NCBI GenBank assembly: GCA_029263945.1
Contig: JARIDM010000033.1
Span: 1 to 22,309 of the forward strand
Length of the DNA stretch: 22,309 bases
Direction: 5' to 3'
DNA from: Sporosarcina sp.
GTDB lineage: Bacteria; Bacillota; Bacilli; Bacillales_A; Planococcaceae
Of the stretch, positions 6,878 through 14,032 are shown in pieces. Every line of letters starts with the position of its first letter. Positions within the stretch are counted from its first letter, which is position 1. The position numbers and the translations under genes were made by a program. Under the pieces are notes generated by a model. It worked only from the letters and a program-made list of their open reading frames with translations, did not search any database and was not told the DNA's origin.

Positions 6878-8404
6878 ATGTTAGAGCCAGATATTAAAGC
6901 ACAATTAGCCCAATACCTCGAAATGATGGAAAATGATATCCTCATTAAAGTAAGTACAGCAACTGATAACGTTTCAAACGTTATGAACGGATTAGTCAAT
7001 GAATTAGAATCGATGTCAAAACATATACAAGTTGAAAAAACTAAATTAGAAAGAACGCCTAGCTTTAGTGTCAATAGAATCGGTGAAGACACAGGTGTTG
7101 TTTTCGCGGGAATTCCACTTGGACATGAGTTTACTTCACTTGTACTGGCATTACTTCAAGTAAGTGGTCGTGCACCAAAAGTTGAGCAAAACTTAATCGA
7201 TCAAGTAAAGAATCTAGAAGGTAACTACCATTTTGAATCGTATATAAGTTTAAGTTGTCAAAACTGTCCAGAGGTTGTTCAGGCGCTAAACATCATGAGT
7301 GTACTAAATCCGAACATTTCACACACGATGATAGATGGTGCTGCTTACAAAGAAGAAGTTGAAAGCAAAGGCATTCTAGCTGTGCCAACGGTATATCTGA
7401 ATGGTGAACCATTTGGCAATGGCCGCATGACGTTAGAAGAAATTCTATCGAAGATGGGCAGTGCACCAGATGCTTCAGAATTTGATAATAAAGACCCGTA
7501 CGATGTGCTTGTCGTTGGTGGCGGGCCAGCAGGTGCAAGTGCGGCAATCTATGCAGCGCGTAAAGGAATCCGTACAGGTATTGTTGCGGATCGATTTGGT
7601 GGCCAAATCTTGGATACAGCAACGATTGAGAACTTTATTAGTGTCAATAAAACAGACGGACCTAAACTTGCTGCAAGCCTTGAGGAACATGTCAAAGAAT
7701 ATGATATTGATATTATGAATTTACAAACTGCAGCTAAGTTAGAAAAGAAAGACATGATTGAAATTGAATTAGAGAATGGCGCTGTTCTAAAAAGTAAGTC
7801 CGTCATTATTTCTACAGGTGCGCGCTGGCGAAATGTTGGGGTACCCGGCGAAGCAGAATTTAGAAACAAAGGTGTTGCCTATTGTCCGCACTGTGATGGA
7901 CCTTTATTTGAAGGTAAAAAAGTAGCAGTTATTGGCGGTGGAAACTCAGGTGTGGAGGCAGCAATTGACCTTGCTGGAATAGTTGAACATGTAACCGTTC
8001 TTGAATTTGCACCAGAGTTAAAAGCAGATGCTGTTTTACAAGAGCGCCTGCACAGTCTGCCAAACGTTACGGTTGTCAGTAATGCACAAACTAAAGAAAT
8101 TACAGGTACTGATAGCGTAAACGGAATTACGTATACAGATCGTGATACAAACGAAGAGCACCATGTCGAACTTTCTGGTGTGTTTGTTCAAATTGGATTA
8201 GTCCCTAATACAGACTGGCTCGGAGATCGTGTTGAACGTAATAAAGCTGGTGAAATTGTCGTTGATAAGCGTGGTGCAACAAATGTCCCTGGTGTATTTG
8301 CAGCAGGAGATTGTTCAGATAGCGCTTATAAACAAATTATTATCTCAATGGGATCTGGTGCAACGGCTTCATTAAGTGCGTTTGACTATCTCGTGCGAAA
8401 TTAA
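6878..8404 (+). CDS. ahpF: Alkyl hydroperoxide reductase subunit F (NADH:peroxiredoxin oxidoreductase)
   Basis: AhpF takes electrons from NADH through FAD and two CxxC disulfides to re-reduce AhpC. I start at ATG 6878 (508 residues, about the family length), with AGGAG at 6863-6867; a TTG at 6869 in the same frame is too close to that site. The N-terminal domain (about 1-200) is a double thioredoxin fold with redox pair Cys127/Cys130 (SCQNCPE). A linker leads to the FAD domain (GGGPAGASAA at about 213-222), the NADH-binding motif (GGGNSGVEAA at about 353-362) and the second redox pair Cys336/Cys339 (YCPHCDGP). A terminal FAD motif, GVFAAGDCSD, is present. Translated from the ahpC promoter through an intercistronic hairpin. 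Confidence 0.97.
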   Translation: MLEPDIKAQLAQYLEMMENDILIKVSTATDNVSNVMNGLVNELESMSKHIQVEKTKLERTPSFSVNRIGEDTGVVFAGIPLGHEFTSLVLALLQVSGRAPKVEQNLIDQVKNLEGNYHFESYISLSCQNCPEVVQALNIMSVLNPNISHTMIDGAAYKEEVESKGILAVPTVYLNGEPFGNGRMTLEEILSKMGSAPDASEFDNKDPYDVLVVGGGPAGASAAIYAARKGIRTGIVADRFGGQILDTATIENFISVNKTDGPKLAASLEEHVKEYDIDIMNLQTAAKLEKKDMIEIELENGAVLKSKSVIISTGARWRNVGVPGEAEFRNKGVAYCPHCDGPLFEGKKVAVIGGGNSGVEAAIDLAGIVEHVTVLEFAPELKADAVLQERLHSLPNVTVVSNAQTKEITGTDSVNGITYTDRDTNEEHHVELSGVFVQIGLVPNTDWLGDRVERNKAGEIVVDKRGATNVPGVFAAGDCSDSAYKQIIISMGSGATASLSAFDYLVRN

Positions 8405-8410
8405 ATATTA

Positions 8411-8452
8411 AATATAAAAAACGCGACCATTTTTGGTTGCGTTTTTTATATT
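8411..8452. terminator. Intrinsic terminator after ahpF (symmetrical)
   Basis: A long stem pairs 8411-8429 with 8434-8452 around a TTTT loop. The core CGCGACCA/TGGTTGCG is flanked by six As on the left and six Ts on the right, so the hairpin could stop transcription in either direction. Confidence 0.9.
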
Positions 8453-8536
8453 TTAAAAGCTTTATCTTAAATCATGTAGAAAAGATGGCATTTATAATTC
8501 TGAAGGTTATATTATAGTACGAAAAGAATACTTTAC

Positions 8537-8563
8537 TTAACTGTTGTGTTTTTATGTCGATAA
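8537..8563 (+). promoter_or_regulatory. Possible sigma-D (motility) promoter for cheV
   Basis: TTAA (8537-8540), 15 bases, then GTCGATAA (8556-8563) resembles the sigma-D pattern TAAA-N15-GCCGATAT (3 of 4 and 6 of 8). B. subtilis cheV is sigma-D dependent. The site is about 245 bases before the ATG, and the match is imperfect. Confidence 0.3.
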
Positions 8564-8654
8564 TTAAACTAAGAAACCAATATCAAAGGATCATAGCAAA
8601 TGTTTTCAGGTAATGTTTTCTGTGAAAAATGATAAAGAATCTTAATTTTGGTCG

Positions 8655-8663
8655 TGTTATAAT
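8655..8663 (+). promoter_or_regulatory. Extended -10 promoter element upstream of cheV
   Basis: TGTTATAAT is a full extended -10 with a perfect TATAAT at 8658-8663; no good -35 is present 16-18 bases upstream. The leader to cheV would be about 140 bases. Confidence 0.45.
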
Positions 8664-8737
8664 AAGTTTCTAGGTTAATAGTAATTGGTTAAAGAGTGAG
8701 GAAACAGTGCTTTAGTGCTTAGTTATAACATGAATTG

Positions 8738-8764
8738 TTGAAAACTTTTAGCAATAAGTATAAA
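8738..8764 (+). promoter_or_regulatory. Weak proximal promoter candidate for cheV
   Basis: TTGAAA (8738-8743) and TATAAA (8759-8764) are 15 bases apart, shorter than ideal. Besides the terminator and these three promoter candidates, I see nothing else in the 404-base gap between ahpF and cheV. Confidence 0.3.
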
Positions 8765-8808
8765 ACAGCTTTTAGGAATTACACTATTCGTTGAAAAGGA
8801 TGACGTAT

Positions 8809-9714
8809 ATGACAAAAAAACAAGATATTTTATTGGAAAGTGGAACAAATGAGTTAGAAATTATTGAATTTGAAATGGGAAACAGTCGATATGGGATAAA
8901 CGTAATTAAAGTGAAGGAAATTATTGAACCTTTAAGTGTAACGCAAATTCCTCATTCACATCCATCAATTGAAGGGATTATTCAGTTACGTGGAGAGGTT
9001 TTACCTGTTATTAATATGCAGAATGTATTAGGGATGCGTCCGTCTGAGGATCCAGGCCAAGAAAAATTTATTGTTGCAGCATTTAATAAGCAACAAGTCG
9101 TTTTCAGGGTACATAATGTGACACAAATTCACCGGATTTCATGGGATCAGATTGAGAAACCATCTGGCATTTATTCAGGTGATTCTACTCAAGTAATCGG
9201 GATTATTAAACGCGAAGAAGAAATGTTATTACTGTTGGATTTTGAAAAAATCGTCCTTGAAATTAACCCAGAATCAGGGATAAATGTCTCTCAACTAAAA
9301 AAACTTGGGAAACGTGATCGATCAGATAAACAGCTAATTGTTGCTGAGGATTCACCATTGTTAAGAAAACTTTTGCAAGAAACACTTGAAGAAGCTGGCT
9401 ATTCAAAAGTTGAGTTTTTTGAAAATGGAAAAGATGCATTGGAATTTCTAGAAAGCATTGTCAAAAGAGGAGAAGACGTGAAGGATCATGTCCAACTCGT
9501 TATTACAGATATAGAAATGCCGCAAATGGACGGTCATCATTTCACAAAAAGAATTAGAGAAAATACAGCGTTAGCTAAATTACCAGTAATCATATTCTCT
9601 TCACTTATAACAGATGATCTTAAACACAAAGGCGAAGGCGTTGGGGCAGACGATCAAGTGAGTAAACCAGAAATTGCAGAACTTGTTTTGAAAATCGATC
9701 AATATATTTTATAA
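8809..9714 (+). CDS. cheV: Chemotaxis coupling/adaptation protein CheV (CheW-REC fusion)
   Basis: A 301-residue cytoplasmic protein with an N-terminal CheW domain (about 10-150; EFEMGNSRYGINVIKVKEII, IIQLRGEVLPVINM) that couples receptors to CheA, and a C-terminal response-regulator receiver domain (about 176-301). The receiver has the acidic pair Glu180-Asp181 (VAEDSPLLRK), the phospho-acceptor Asp234 (VITDIEMPQMDG) and the conserved Lys near 287 (VSKPE). Phosphorylation by CheA gives adaptation in Bacillus. The start at ATG 8809 is chosen because AAAAGGA (8793-8799) has proper spacing to it, whereas ATG 8800 and TTG 8791 abut or precede that site; the resulting MTKKQDILLESGTNELEI aligns with known CheV N-termini. 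It lies alone, followed by an EAL-domain gene in the same direction with no clear terminator between them. Confidence 0.95.
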   Translation: MTKKQDILLESGTNELEIIEFEMGNSRYGINVIKVKEIIEPLSVTQIPHSHPSIEGIIQLRGEVLPVINMQNVLGMRPSEDPGQEKFIVAAFNKQQVVFRVHNVTQIHRISWDQIEKPSGIYSGDSTQVIGIIKREEEMLLLLDFEKIVLEINPESGINVSQLKKLGKRDRSDKQLIVAEDSPLLRKLLQETLEEAGYSKVEFFENGKDALEFLESIVKRGEDVKDHVQLVITDIEMPQMDGHHFTKRIRENTALAKLPVIIFSSLITDDLKHKGEGVGADDQVSKPEIAELVLKIDQYIL

Positions 9715-9944
9715 CTTTAAAACGGGTCAATTTCATAACGACATTAAATATCAAAATTAACTACAATTAAAAGGTAATCATTTGTTTGCTCGTTAATTTT
9801 AATGGAATCTATGTTGATCGTAATTTAGGTCAACATTGTACGGGTTTTATGTTTAATAGAACAATTATGAAATCGACTCAACTACTAGAGATGTTGATTT
9901 ATTTAAGTGAATCCTGTAATTTTCTACCGAAAGGGATGACTGGT
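9715..9944. other. Leader of the MHYT-EAL gene (no recognised element)
   Basis: AT-rich and without a clear hairpin terminator, so read-through from cheV is possible. The downstream frame stays open back to a TTG at 9786, but I found no ribosome site in front of the TTG or ATGs there. A c-di-GMP riboswitch (GEMM) motif was looked for and not seen. Confidence 0.5.
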
Positions 9945-11981
9945 GTGGTTTTTAAATTACCACAGATGGATCTTTTAGAGATTCAAGGGGAATATTCAAT
10001 CCCGATTATTTCATTATCGATTATTATTGCTTGTCTAGCATCCTTTACTGCATTATCGATGAACAAACGTGCGCAGAGAAATAGTTTTTTTCATCATAAG
10101 TTTTGGATTTCACTCGCAGCAATCGCGATGGGTTTTGGAATTTGGTCTATGCATTTTGTTGGTATGGCAGCATTCTCATTACCAGTCAAAATGACCTATG
10201 ACAACTTATTAACTTTTGTTTCTATACTACCAGCAATGTTCGCTTCTTATTTGGCATTTTATATTGCCAACCGTCCTAAAAAGTCTTTGTGGATATCGTT
10301 AACAGCTGGACTTTTTATGGGGCTTGGAATATCAATTATGCATTATGTGGGCATGATTGCGATGAAAATGGATGCGATTTTTGTATATGATGTAAAACTA
10401 TTTGTGCTATCAATCGTTGTTGCAATTGGTGCATCATTTATTGCCTTATCTGTTTTTTCTTCTCTGAATTATTATATGGAAAATTATTTAATTCAAAGTA
10501 TGACGGCAATTATTTTAGGTCTAGCAGTTTCAAGTATGCATTTTATCGGTATGTTTGCGATTCGTTATTATACAAGTCCAGATTATAATTTTATGCCTAT
10601 GTCTGTACATGCCGCGAGTAATAAGATTATCGTAACGAGTGTAACTGCGGGGATGACTATATTACTAGGGTTACTATTTTTATCAAGCGTAGTAGATCGT
10701 TACGTACGGTACCGTACGAATTATTATGATTCTTTAACCATTTTGCCCAATCGTCGTCAGTTTGAACGTGTCTTAGAAAGCCCAAACAAAAATCATGCGT
10801 TAGCCATTTGGCATATACACGGTATGGAAAAAGTAAATCGAGAGCACGGTTATTTGGTGGGCGACAAAGTATTGCAACACATATCACGCTTGATGATGCA
10901 TGTAAATCCACCTATGACTGAAGTGTACAGAATTGAAGGAAATCGCTTCGCTTTTTTGAAAAGAAATGCAGAAAACGATGAAGTTTTTTATGATGCAATG
11001 GTCAAAGTAGCAGAGGTGTTAAAAAAACCAATTTCTATAGGTCCAAAAAAAATTTTAATTTCTGCAGTTTGTGGTTGGCAATCTGTGAAGAATGAAAATG
11101 ACAAACATAATTTATATTCAAATGTTTTATCAGTGTTGAATTATCCGATGATTAAATTCGCACACGAAGTGATTCGCTACAATCCGCATATACATACATT
11201 TACCTTTGAGCGAGAAATTGCCAATGATGTAGGACGAGCTATGCTAAATCATGAAATGTATCTTGTGTATCAACCGAAAATAAATGGTAAAACATTTGAA
11301 GTGAAAGGTGTAGAAACCTTACTACGTTGGAATCATCCATCCTATGGGCATCTTTCGCCAGCTGTTTTTATTCCGATATTGGAAGAAAATGAGCGTATGT
11401 TAGATGTTACGGACTGGATTATAGAAAAAGCTTGTATGCAGATTGCTGAGTGGAAAGCTGAAGGTTATTCATTTGGTATGGTTGCCATTAATATACCAGG
11501 CCAGTATGTTACTTCTTCACGTCTCTTGAAAATGCTAAAACAAATGGTACATAAGTACAGTTTGAGTCCTAGCATGCTTGAGTTAGAGATAACTGAGACA
11601 AGTTTTGTAGAAAACCTTGAAAAGGCAATGCGTGCTGTAAATATTTTGCGCAAAGAAGGTTTCTCAGTTGCATTAGATGACTTTGGAACAGGCGTCTCTT
11701 CTTTATCTTATTTAAGGAAGATTCCAATTTCTACCTTGAAAATTGATAAGTCATTTGTGGATGAAGTTCCTTCATCATCAAAGGATTCTTCTATCATACA
11801 GGCGATTATTGCACTTGGCAGTTCGTTAGATTTGTCAATTGTTTTTGAAGGTGTGGAAACGAAGGAACAGAAAACATTTCTTATCTCAACTTGTGAGGAA
11901 CCAATCATACAAGGCTACTATTTTGCAAAACCGATGGTATCCATTGACCTCATAAAATGGCGCCAAGCTTTTAATAATTAG
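9945..11981 (+). CDS. MHYT membrane sensor with degenerate GGDEF and intact EAL (c-di-GMP phosphodiesterase)
   Basis: Predicted start is GTG 9945 (678 residues), with AAAGGGA at 9930-9936; the frame is open upstream to TTG 9786 without a ribosome site. The N-terminal ~250 residues are an MHYT sensor of about seven membrane segments with three motifs (MHFVGM near 69, MHYVGM near 132, MHFIGM near 198), proposed in the family to bind copper and sense oxygen, CO or NO. A GGDEF-like domain starts with YDSLTILPNRR (about 261), but the signature is RIEGNRF (about 329-335) instead of GGDEF, so cyclase activity is unlikely. The EAL domain (about 430-670) keeps ETLLRW, INIPG, LEITE, DDFGTG, LKIDKSF, FEGVET and IQGYYFAKP, the metal and catalytic residues, so it should hydrolyse c-di-GMP. 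Adjacent to cheV, suggesting a motility or biofilm role (inference). Confidence 0.88.
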   Translation: MVFKLPQMDLLEIQGEYSIPIISLSIIIACLASFTALSMNKRAQRNSFFHHKFWISLAAIAMGFGIWSMHFVGMAAFSLPVKMTYDNLLTFVSILPAMFASYLAFYIANRPKKSLWISLTAGLFMGLGISIMHYVGMIAMKMDAIFVYDVKLFVLSIVVAIGASFIALSVFSSLNYYMENYLIQSMTAIILGLAVSSMHFIGMFAIRYYTSPDYNFMPMSVHAASNKIIVTSVTAGMTILLGLLFLSSVVDRYVRYRTNYYDSLTILPNRRQFERVLESPNKNHALAIWHIHGMEKVNREHGYLVGDKVLQHISRLMMHVNPPMTEVYRIEGNRFAFLKRNAENDEVFYDAMVKVAEVLKKPISIGPKKILISAVCGWQSVKNENDKHNLYSNVLSVLNYPMIKFAHEVIRYNPHIHTFTFEREIANDVGRAMLNHEMYLVYQPKINGKTFEVKGVETLLRWNHPSYGHLSPAVFIPILEENERMLDVTDWIIEKACMQIAEWKAEGYSFGMVAINIPGQYVTSSRLLKMLKQMVHKYSLSPSMLELEITETSFVENLEKAMRAVNILRKEGFSVALDDFGTGVSSLSYLRKIPISTLKIDKSFVDEVPSSSKDSSIIQAIIALGSSLDLSIVFEGVETKEQKTFLISTCEEPIIQGYYFAKPMVSIDLIKWRQAFNN

Positions 11982-12024
11982 AAGCGTTATGGCATTCAGT
12001 AAACTTGAATGTCATAACGCTTTT
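11982..12024. terminator. Intrinsic terminator between convergent EAL gene and rnhC
   Basis: A 17-pair stem (11982-11998 with 12006-12022, one G-U) begins on the base after the EAL-gene stop codon and ends in TTTT. On the opposite strand it is followed by CTTCTAATTATT, so it may also serve rnhC weakly. Confidence 0.85.
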
Positions 12025-12044
12025 GTTGATTCATAAAATAAGCC

Positions 12045-12974
12045 TCATTTTCGTTGGGCAATCATTTTAGCTTTGTTTGTATTGGCAAAATGCCATTTTG
12101 TGAGATTTTTTAAAGTGGTTTCCCCATTTTTTAATAAAATTCGAGCAGCAGTCTCATCTACTTTTTTTCCTGCGCCTTTTGGCAATTGTATGCCTGCTAT
12201 TTCACTTAATTTGTCCATCTCTTCCAGAAAAGCCACACGCGCAATTATAGAGGCGGCAGCAACAGCTAAATGAAGTCCTTCTGCTTTTGTAGCAAGTAAA
12301 AGATTTTCTCGAATAATGATCGGTTCTTCTTTCAAGTAATTATAATAAACCGCACGTTCGGCAAATTGGTCAACCAAAATATAATCGGGTTTTTCTCCCT
12401 CCATTTTGCGAAGGACATGTTTTAACGCTTGGTTATGCAAAAGTGCTTTTATTTTACCTTGTGAGTTTCCTAATGCTTGAATTTCATTGTATTTTACGTT
12501 ATCTAATGTGAGGACGCTATATTTAAGCGTCGCCTTTAAGTCAGGTGCGATTTTTCGCATAACATCATCTGTGAGTGATTTTGAATCTTTTACGCCTAGT
12601 TCACGTATAAGTTCTAATTTATGGGCAGGTATATAGCAAGCAGCAACAGTAACGGGACCAAAAAAGTCCCCTGTGCCAGTTTCGTCAGATCCCAAGACAG
12701 ATAACTGTGCAAAATTCTGTGGTAGGACGTCTCCTTTCGTTTTTTTTTGTTCAGGTTTTTTAGCTGTTGAAAGCTGACCCCATCGTTCGGCTTCTCGGTC
12801 AGCCCCGTGACCTTGAAATAAAACCTTGCCAGATTTATATGCCGTAATCGCAGCATCAGTAGTCTTCGCTGCAAAGATGACGCCTGGTACATTCCGATTT
12901 ACTTTTGAAGCTTGGTAATGCGTGATGATTTTATTCATGACTACTTTATCTACTAAAATTACTTGCGTGCTCAT
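12045..12974 (-). CDS. rnhC: Ribonuclease HIII
   Basis: A 309-residue RNase HIII, which cuts the RNA strand of RNA-DNA hybrids (R-loops, Okazaki primers). The N-terminal ~90 residues form the TBP-like substrate-binding domain typical of HIII and absent from HII. The catalytic domain begins at GSDETGTGDFFGPV with Asp97 and Glu98; further acidic residues are Asp202 (YILVDQF) and Glu232 (ATKAEGLHLAVAAASIIAR), giving the DEDE set of RNase HIII. The start ATG (12974) has AAGGAAG 9-10 bases upstream on the minus strand. It is divergent from zapA and convergent with the EAL gene. In B. subtilis rnhC is also beside zapA and follows pheT directly; here about 7.3 kb separates pheT and rnhC. No promoter with a clear -35/-10 pair was found. 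Confidence 0.95.
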   Translation of the reverse strand: MSTQVILVDKVVMNKIITHYQASKVNRNVPGVIFAAKTTDAAITAYKSGKVLFQGHGADREAERWGQLSTAKKPEQKKTKGDVLPQNFAQLSVLGSDETGTGDFFGPVTVAACYIPAHKLELIRELGVKDSKSLTDDVMRKIAPDLKATLKYSVLTLDNVKYNEIQALGNSQGKIKALLHNQALKHVLRKMEGEKPDYILVDQFAERAVYYNYLKEEPIIIRENLLLATKAEGLHLAVAAASIIARVAFLEEMDKLSEIAGIQLPKGAGKKVDETAARILLKNGETTLKNLTKWHFANTNKAKMIAQRK

Positions 12975-13003
12975 TGTTTGTTAACTTCCTTTCGTATACT
13001 TTA

Positions 13004-13033
13004 TTCACAAATGAAGTCTTTTCATGGTATGAT
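13004..13033 (+). promoter_or_regulatory. Promoter of zapA-cvpA
   Basis: TTCACA (13004-13009), 18 bases, then an extended -10 TGGTATGAT (13025-13033). Transcription would begin about 25-30 bases before the zapA start. Confidence 0.6.
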
Positions 13034-13066
13034 AAGTATCAGAGTTTTACTGGGGGTGTTTAGTCC

Positions 13067-13327
13067 TTGGCAGATAAACAAAAAACGCGTATTACAGTGG
13101 ATATTTGTGGTCAAACCTATACGATGGTTGGTCCAGAACAGAGTGACCATATGAGACGAGTCGCTTCTATTGTTGATGAAAAGATGCGAGATATAAGTTC
13201 TCGAAACGCCAATCTTGATAGTAGTAAAGTCGCTGTGCTCGCCGCTGTTAATAGTGTACATGATTATCTTAAATTAAAAGAGCAATTTGAACAAATGGAA
13301 GACCAATTGAAAAATTTGAAGGGTTGA
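13067..13327 (+). CDS. zapA: Cell division protein ZapA
   Basis: An 86-residue ZapA (YshA), which bundles FtsZ protofilaments and stabilises the Z ring at midcell. The start is TTG 13067, preceded by GGGGGTG (13052-13058); there is no earlier in-frame ATG with a ribosome site. The sequence keeps the family pattern: a beta-hairpin globular head (KTRITVDICGQTYTMVG), HMRRVASIVDEKM, and a C-terminal helix VAVLAAVNSVHDYLKLKEQ leading to a short coiled coil (FEQMEDQLKNLK) used for dimerisation. Length is normal (B. subtilis about 85). It is followed after 9 bases by cvpA, and the two form a short operon. Use of TTG is likely to keep the level low (inference). Confidence 0.93.
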   Translation: MADKQKTRITVDICGQTYTMVGPEQSDHMRRVASIVDEKMRDISSRNANLDSSKVAVLAAVNSVHDYLKLKEQFEQMEDQLKNLKG

Positions 13328-13336
13328 CGGACGTAC

Positions 13337-13876
13337 ATGCTTGATTTACTTATAGTATTCCTCTTAGTAGGAGGACTTATCACCGGATTTAGACGAGGTT
13401 TAATTGTGCAGGTTATACATATGTCAGGCTTTATTGTAGCGCTAATCGTTGCTTATTTATATTATAAAGACCTCGCTGGAAAGTTTGTTCTTTGGATACC
13501 TTATTCAGGTGTTTCAGCTGAATCTAAATTAACTTTTGTTGTTGGCGAACTCAACCTTGACAGCACATTTTATAATGTCTTAGCTTTTGTCCTTATTTTT
13601 ATTGTTGTTAAGTTCGGTTTACAACTAATCGCCTCCATGTTTGATTTTTTGAAGTATTTACCAGTTCTCGGCTTTATTGCTAGGCTAACAGGCGCATTTT
13701 TTGGTTTTATTGAGTTTTATATATTGATTTTTTTAGTCTTGTATTTAGGGTCTATGTTACCGATAGACTTCATACAAAAATCGATTGGTCACTCGATTCT
13801 CGCTGGCGCAATGTTTGAACATACGCCGTTTTTCTCTGATATGGTTAAAAATTGGTGGTATATTTATAAAAGTTAA
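13337..13876 (+). CDS. CvpA family membrane protein (YshB)
   Basis: A 179-residue integral membrane protein of the CvpA family, with about four hydrophobic segments: residues ~2-20 (LDLLIVFLLVGGLITGF), ~24-43, ~75-97 and ~115-140. The family pattern at the start, ...FLLVGGLITGFRRGLIVQVIHMSG, is clear. Homologues in E. coli are linked to colicin V production and envelope or bile-salt stress; the molecular role in Firmicutes is not known. It follows zapA by 9 bases with a weak GAAGGG (13318-13323) overlapping the zapA stop, so translation is probably coupled. The same zapA-cvpA-polX-mutS2 order occurs in B. subtilis. No lipid-anchor or cleavable signal sequence is apparent. Confidence 0.88.
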   Translation: MLDLLIVFLLVGGLITGFRRGLIVQVIHMSGFIVALIVAYLYYKDLAGKFVLWIPYSGVSAESKLTFVVGELNLDSTFYNVLAFVLIFIVVKFGLQLIASMFDFLKYLPVLGFIARLTGAFFGFIEFYILIFLVLYLGSMLPIDFIQKSIGHSILAGAMFEHTPFFSDMVKNWWYIYKS

Positions 13877-13959
13877 TCCGAATCTGGATGAGTAGGATAA
13901 GGGATAATCGCACACAATTTAGGATGAATTACTTGTAAGTTTACCGAATGCTTTAAAAC

Positions 13960-13993
13960 AGCTTCCCACCTTCTAAAGGAGGGAAGCTTTTTT
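13960..13993 (+). terminator. Intrinsic terminator between cvpA and polX
   Basis: AGCTTCCC (13960-13967) pairs with GGGAAGCT (13981-13988), continued past an A-A mismatch by CCTT/AAGG, then six Ts (13988-13993). I did not find a separate promoter for polX after it, so the operon may depend on partial read-through. Confidence 0.8.
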
Positions 13994-14032
13994 GAAAGTT
14001 CGAAAACGAATAGAAGTCGAGGAGGACTTAAT

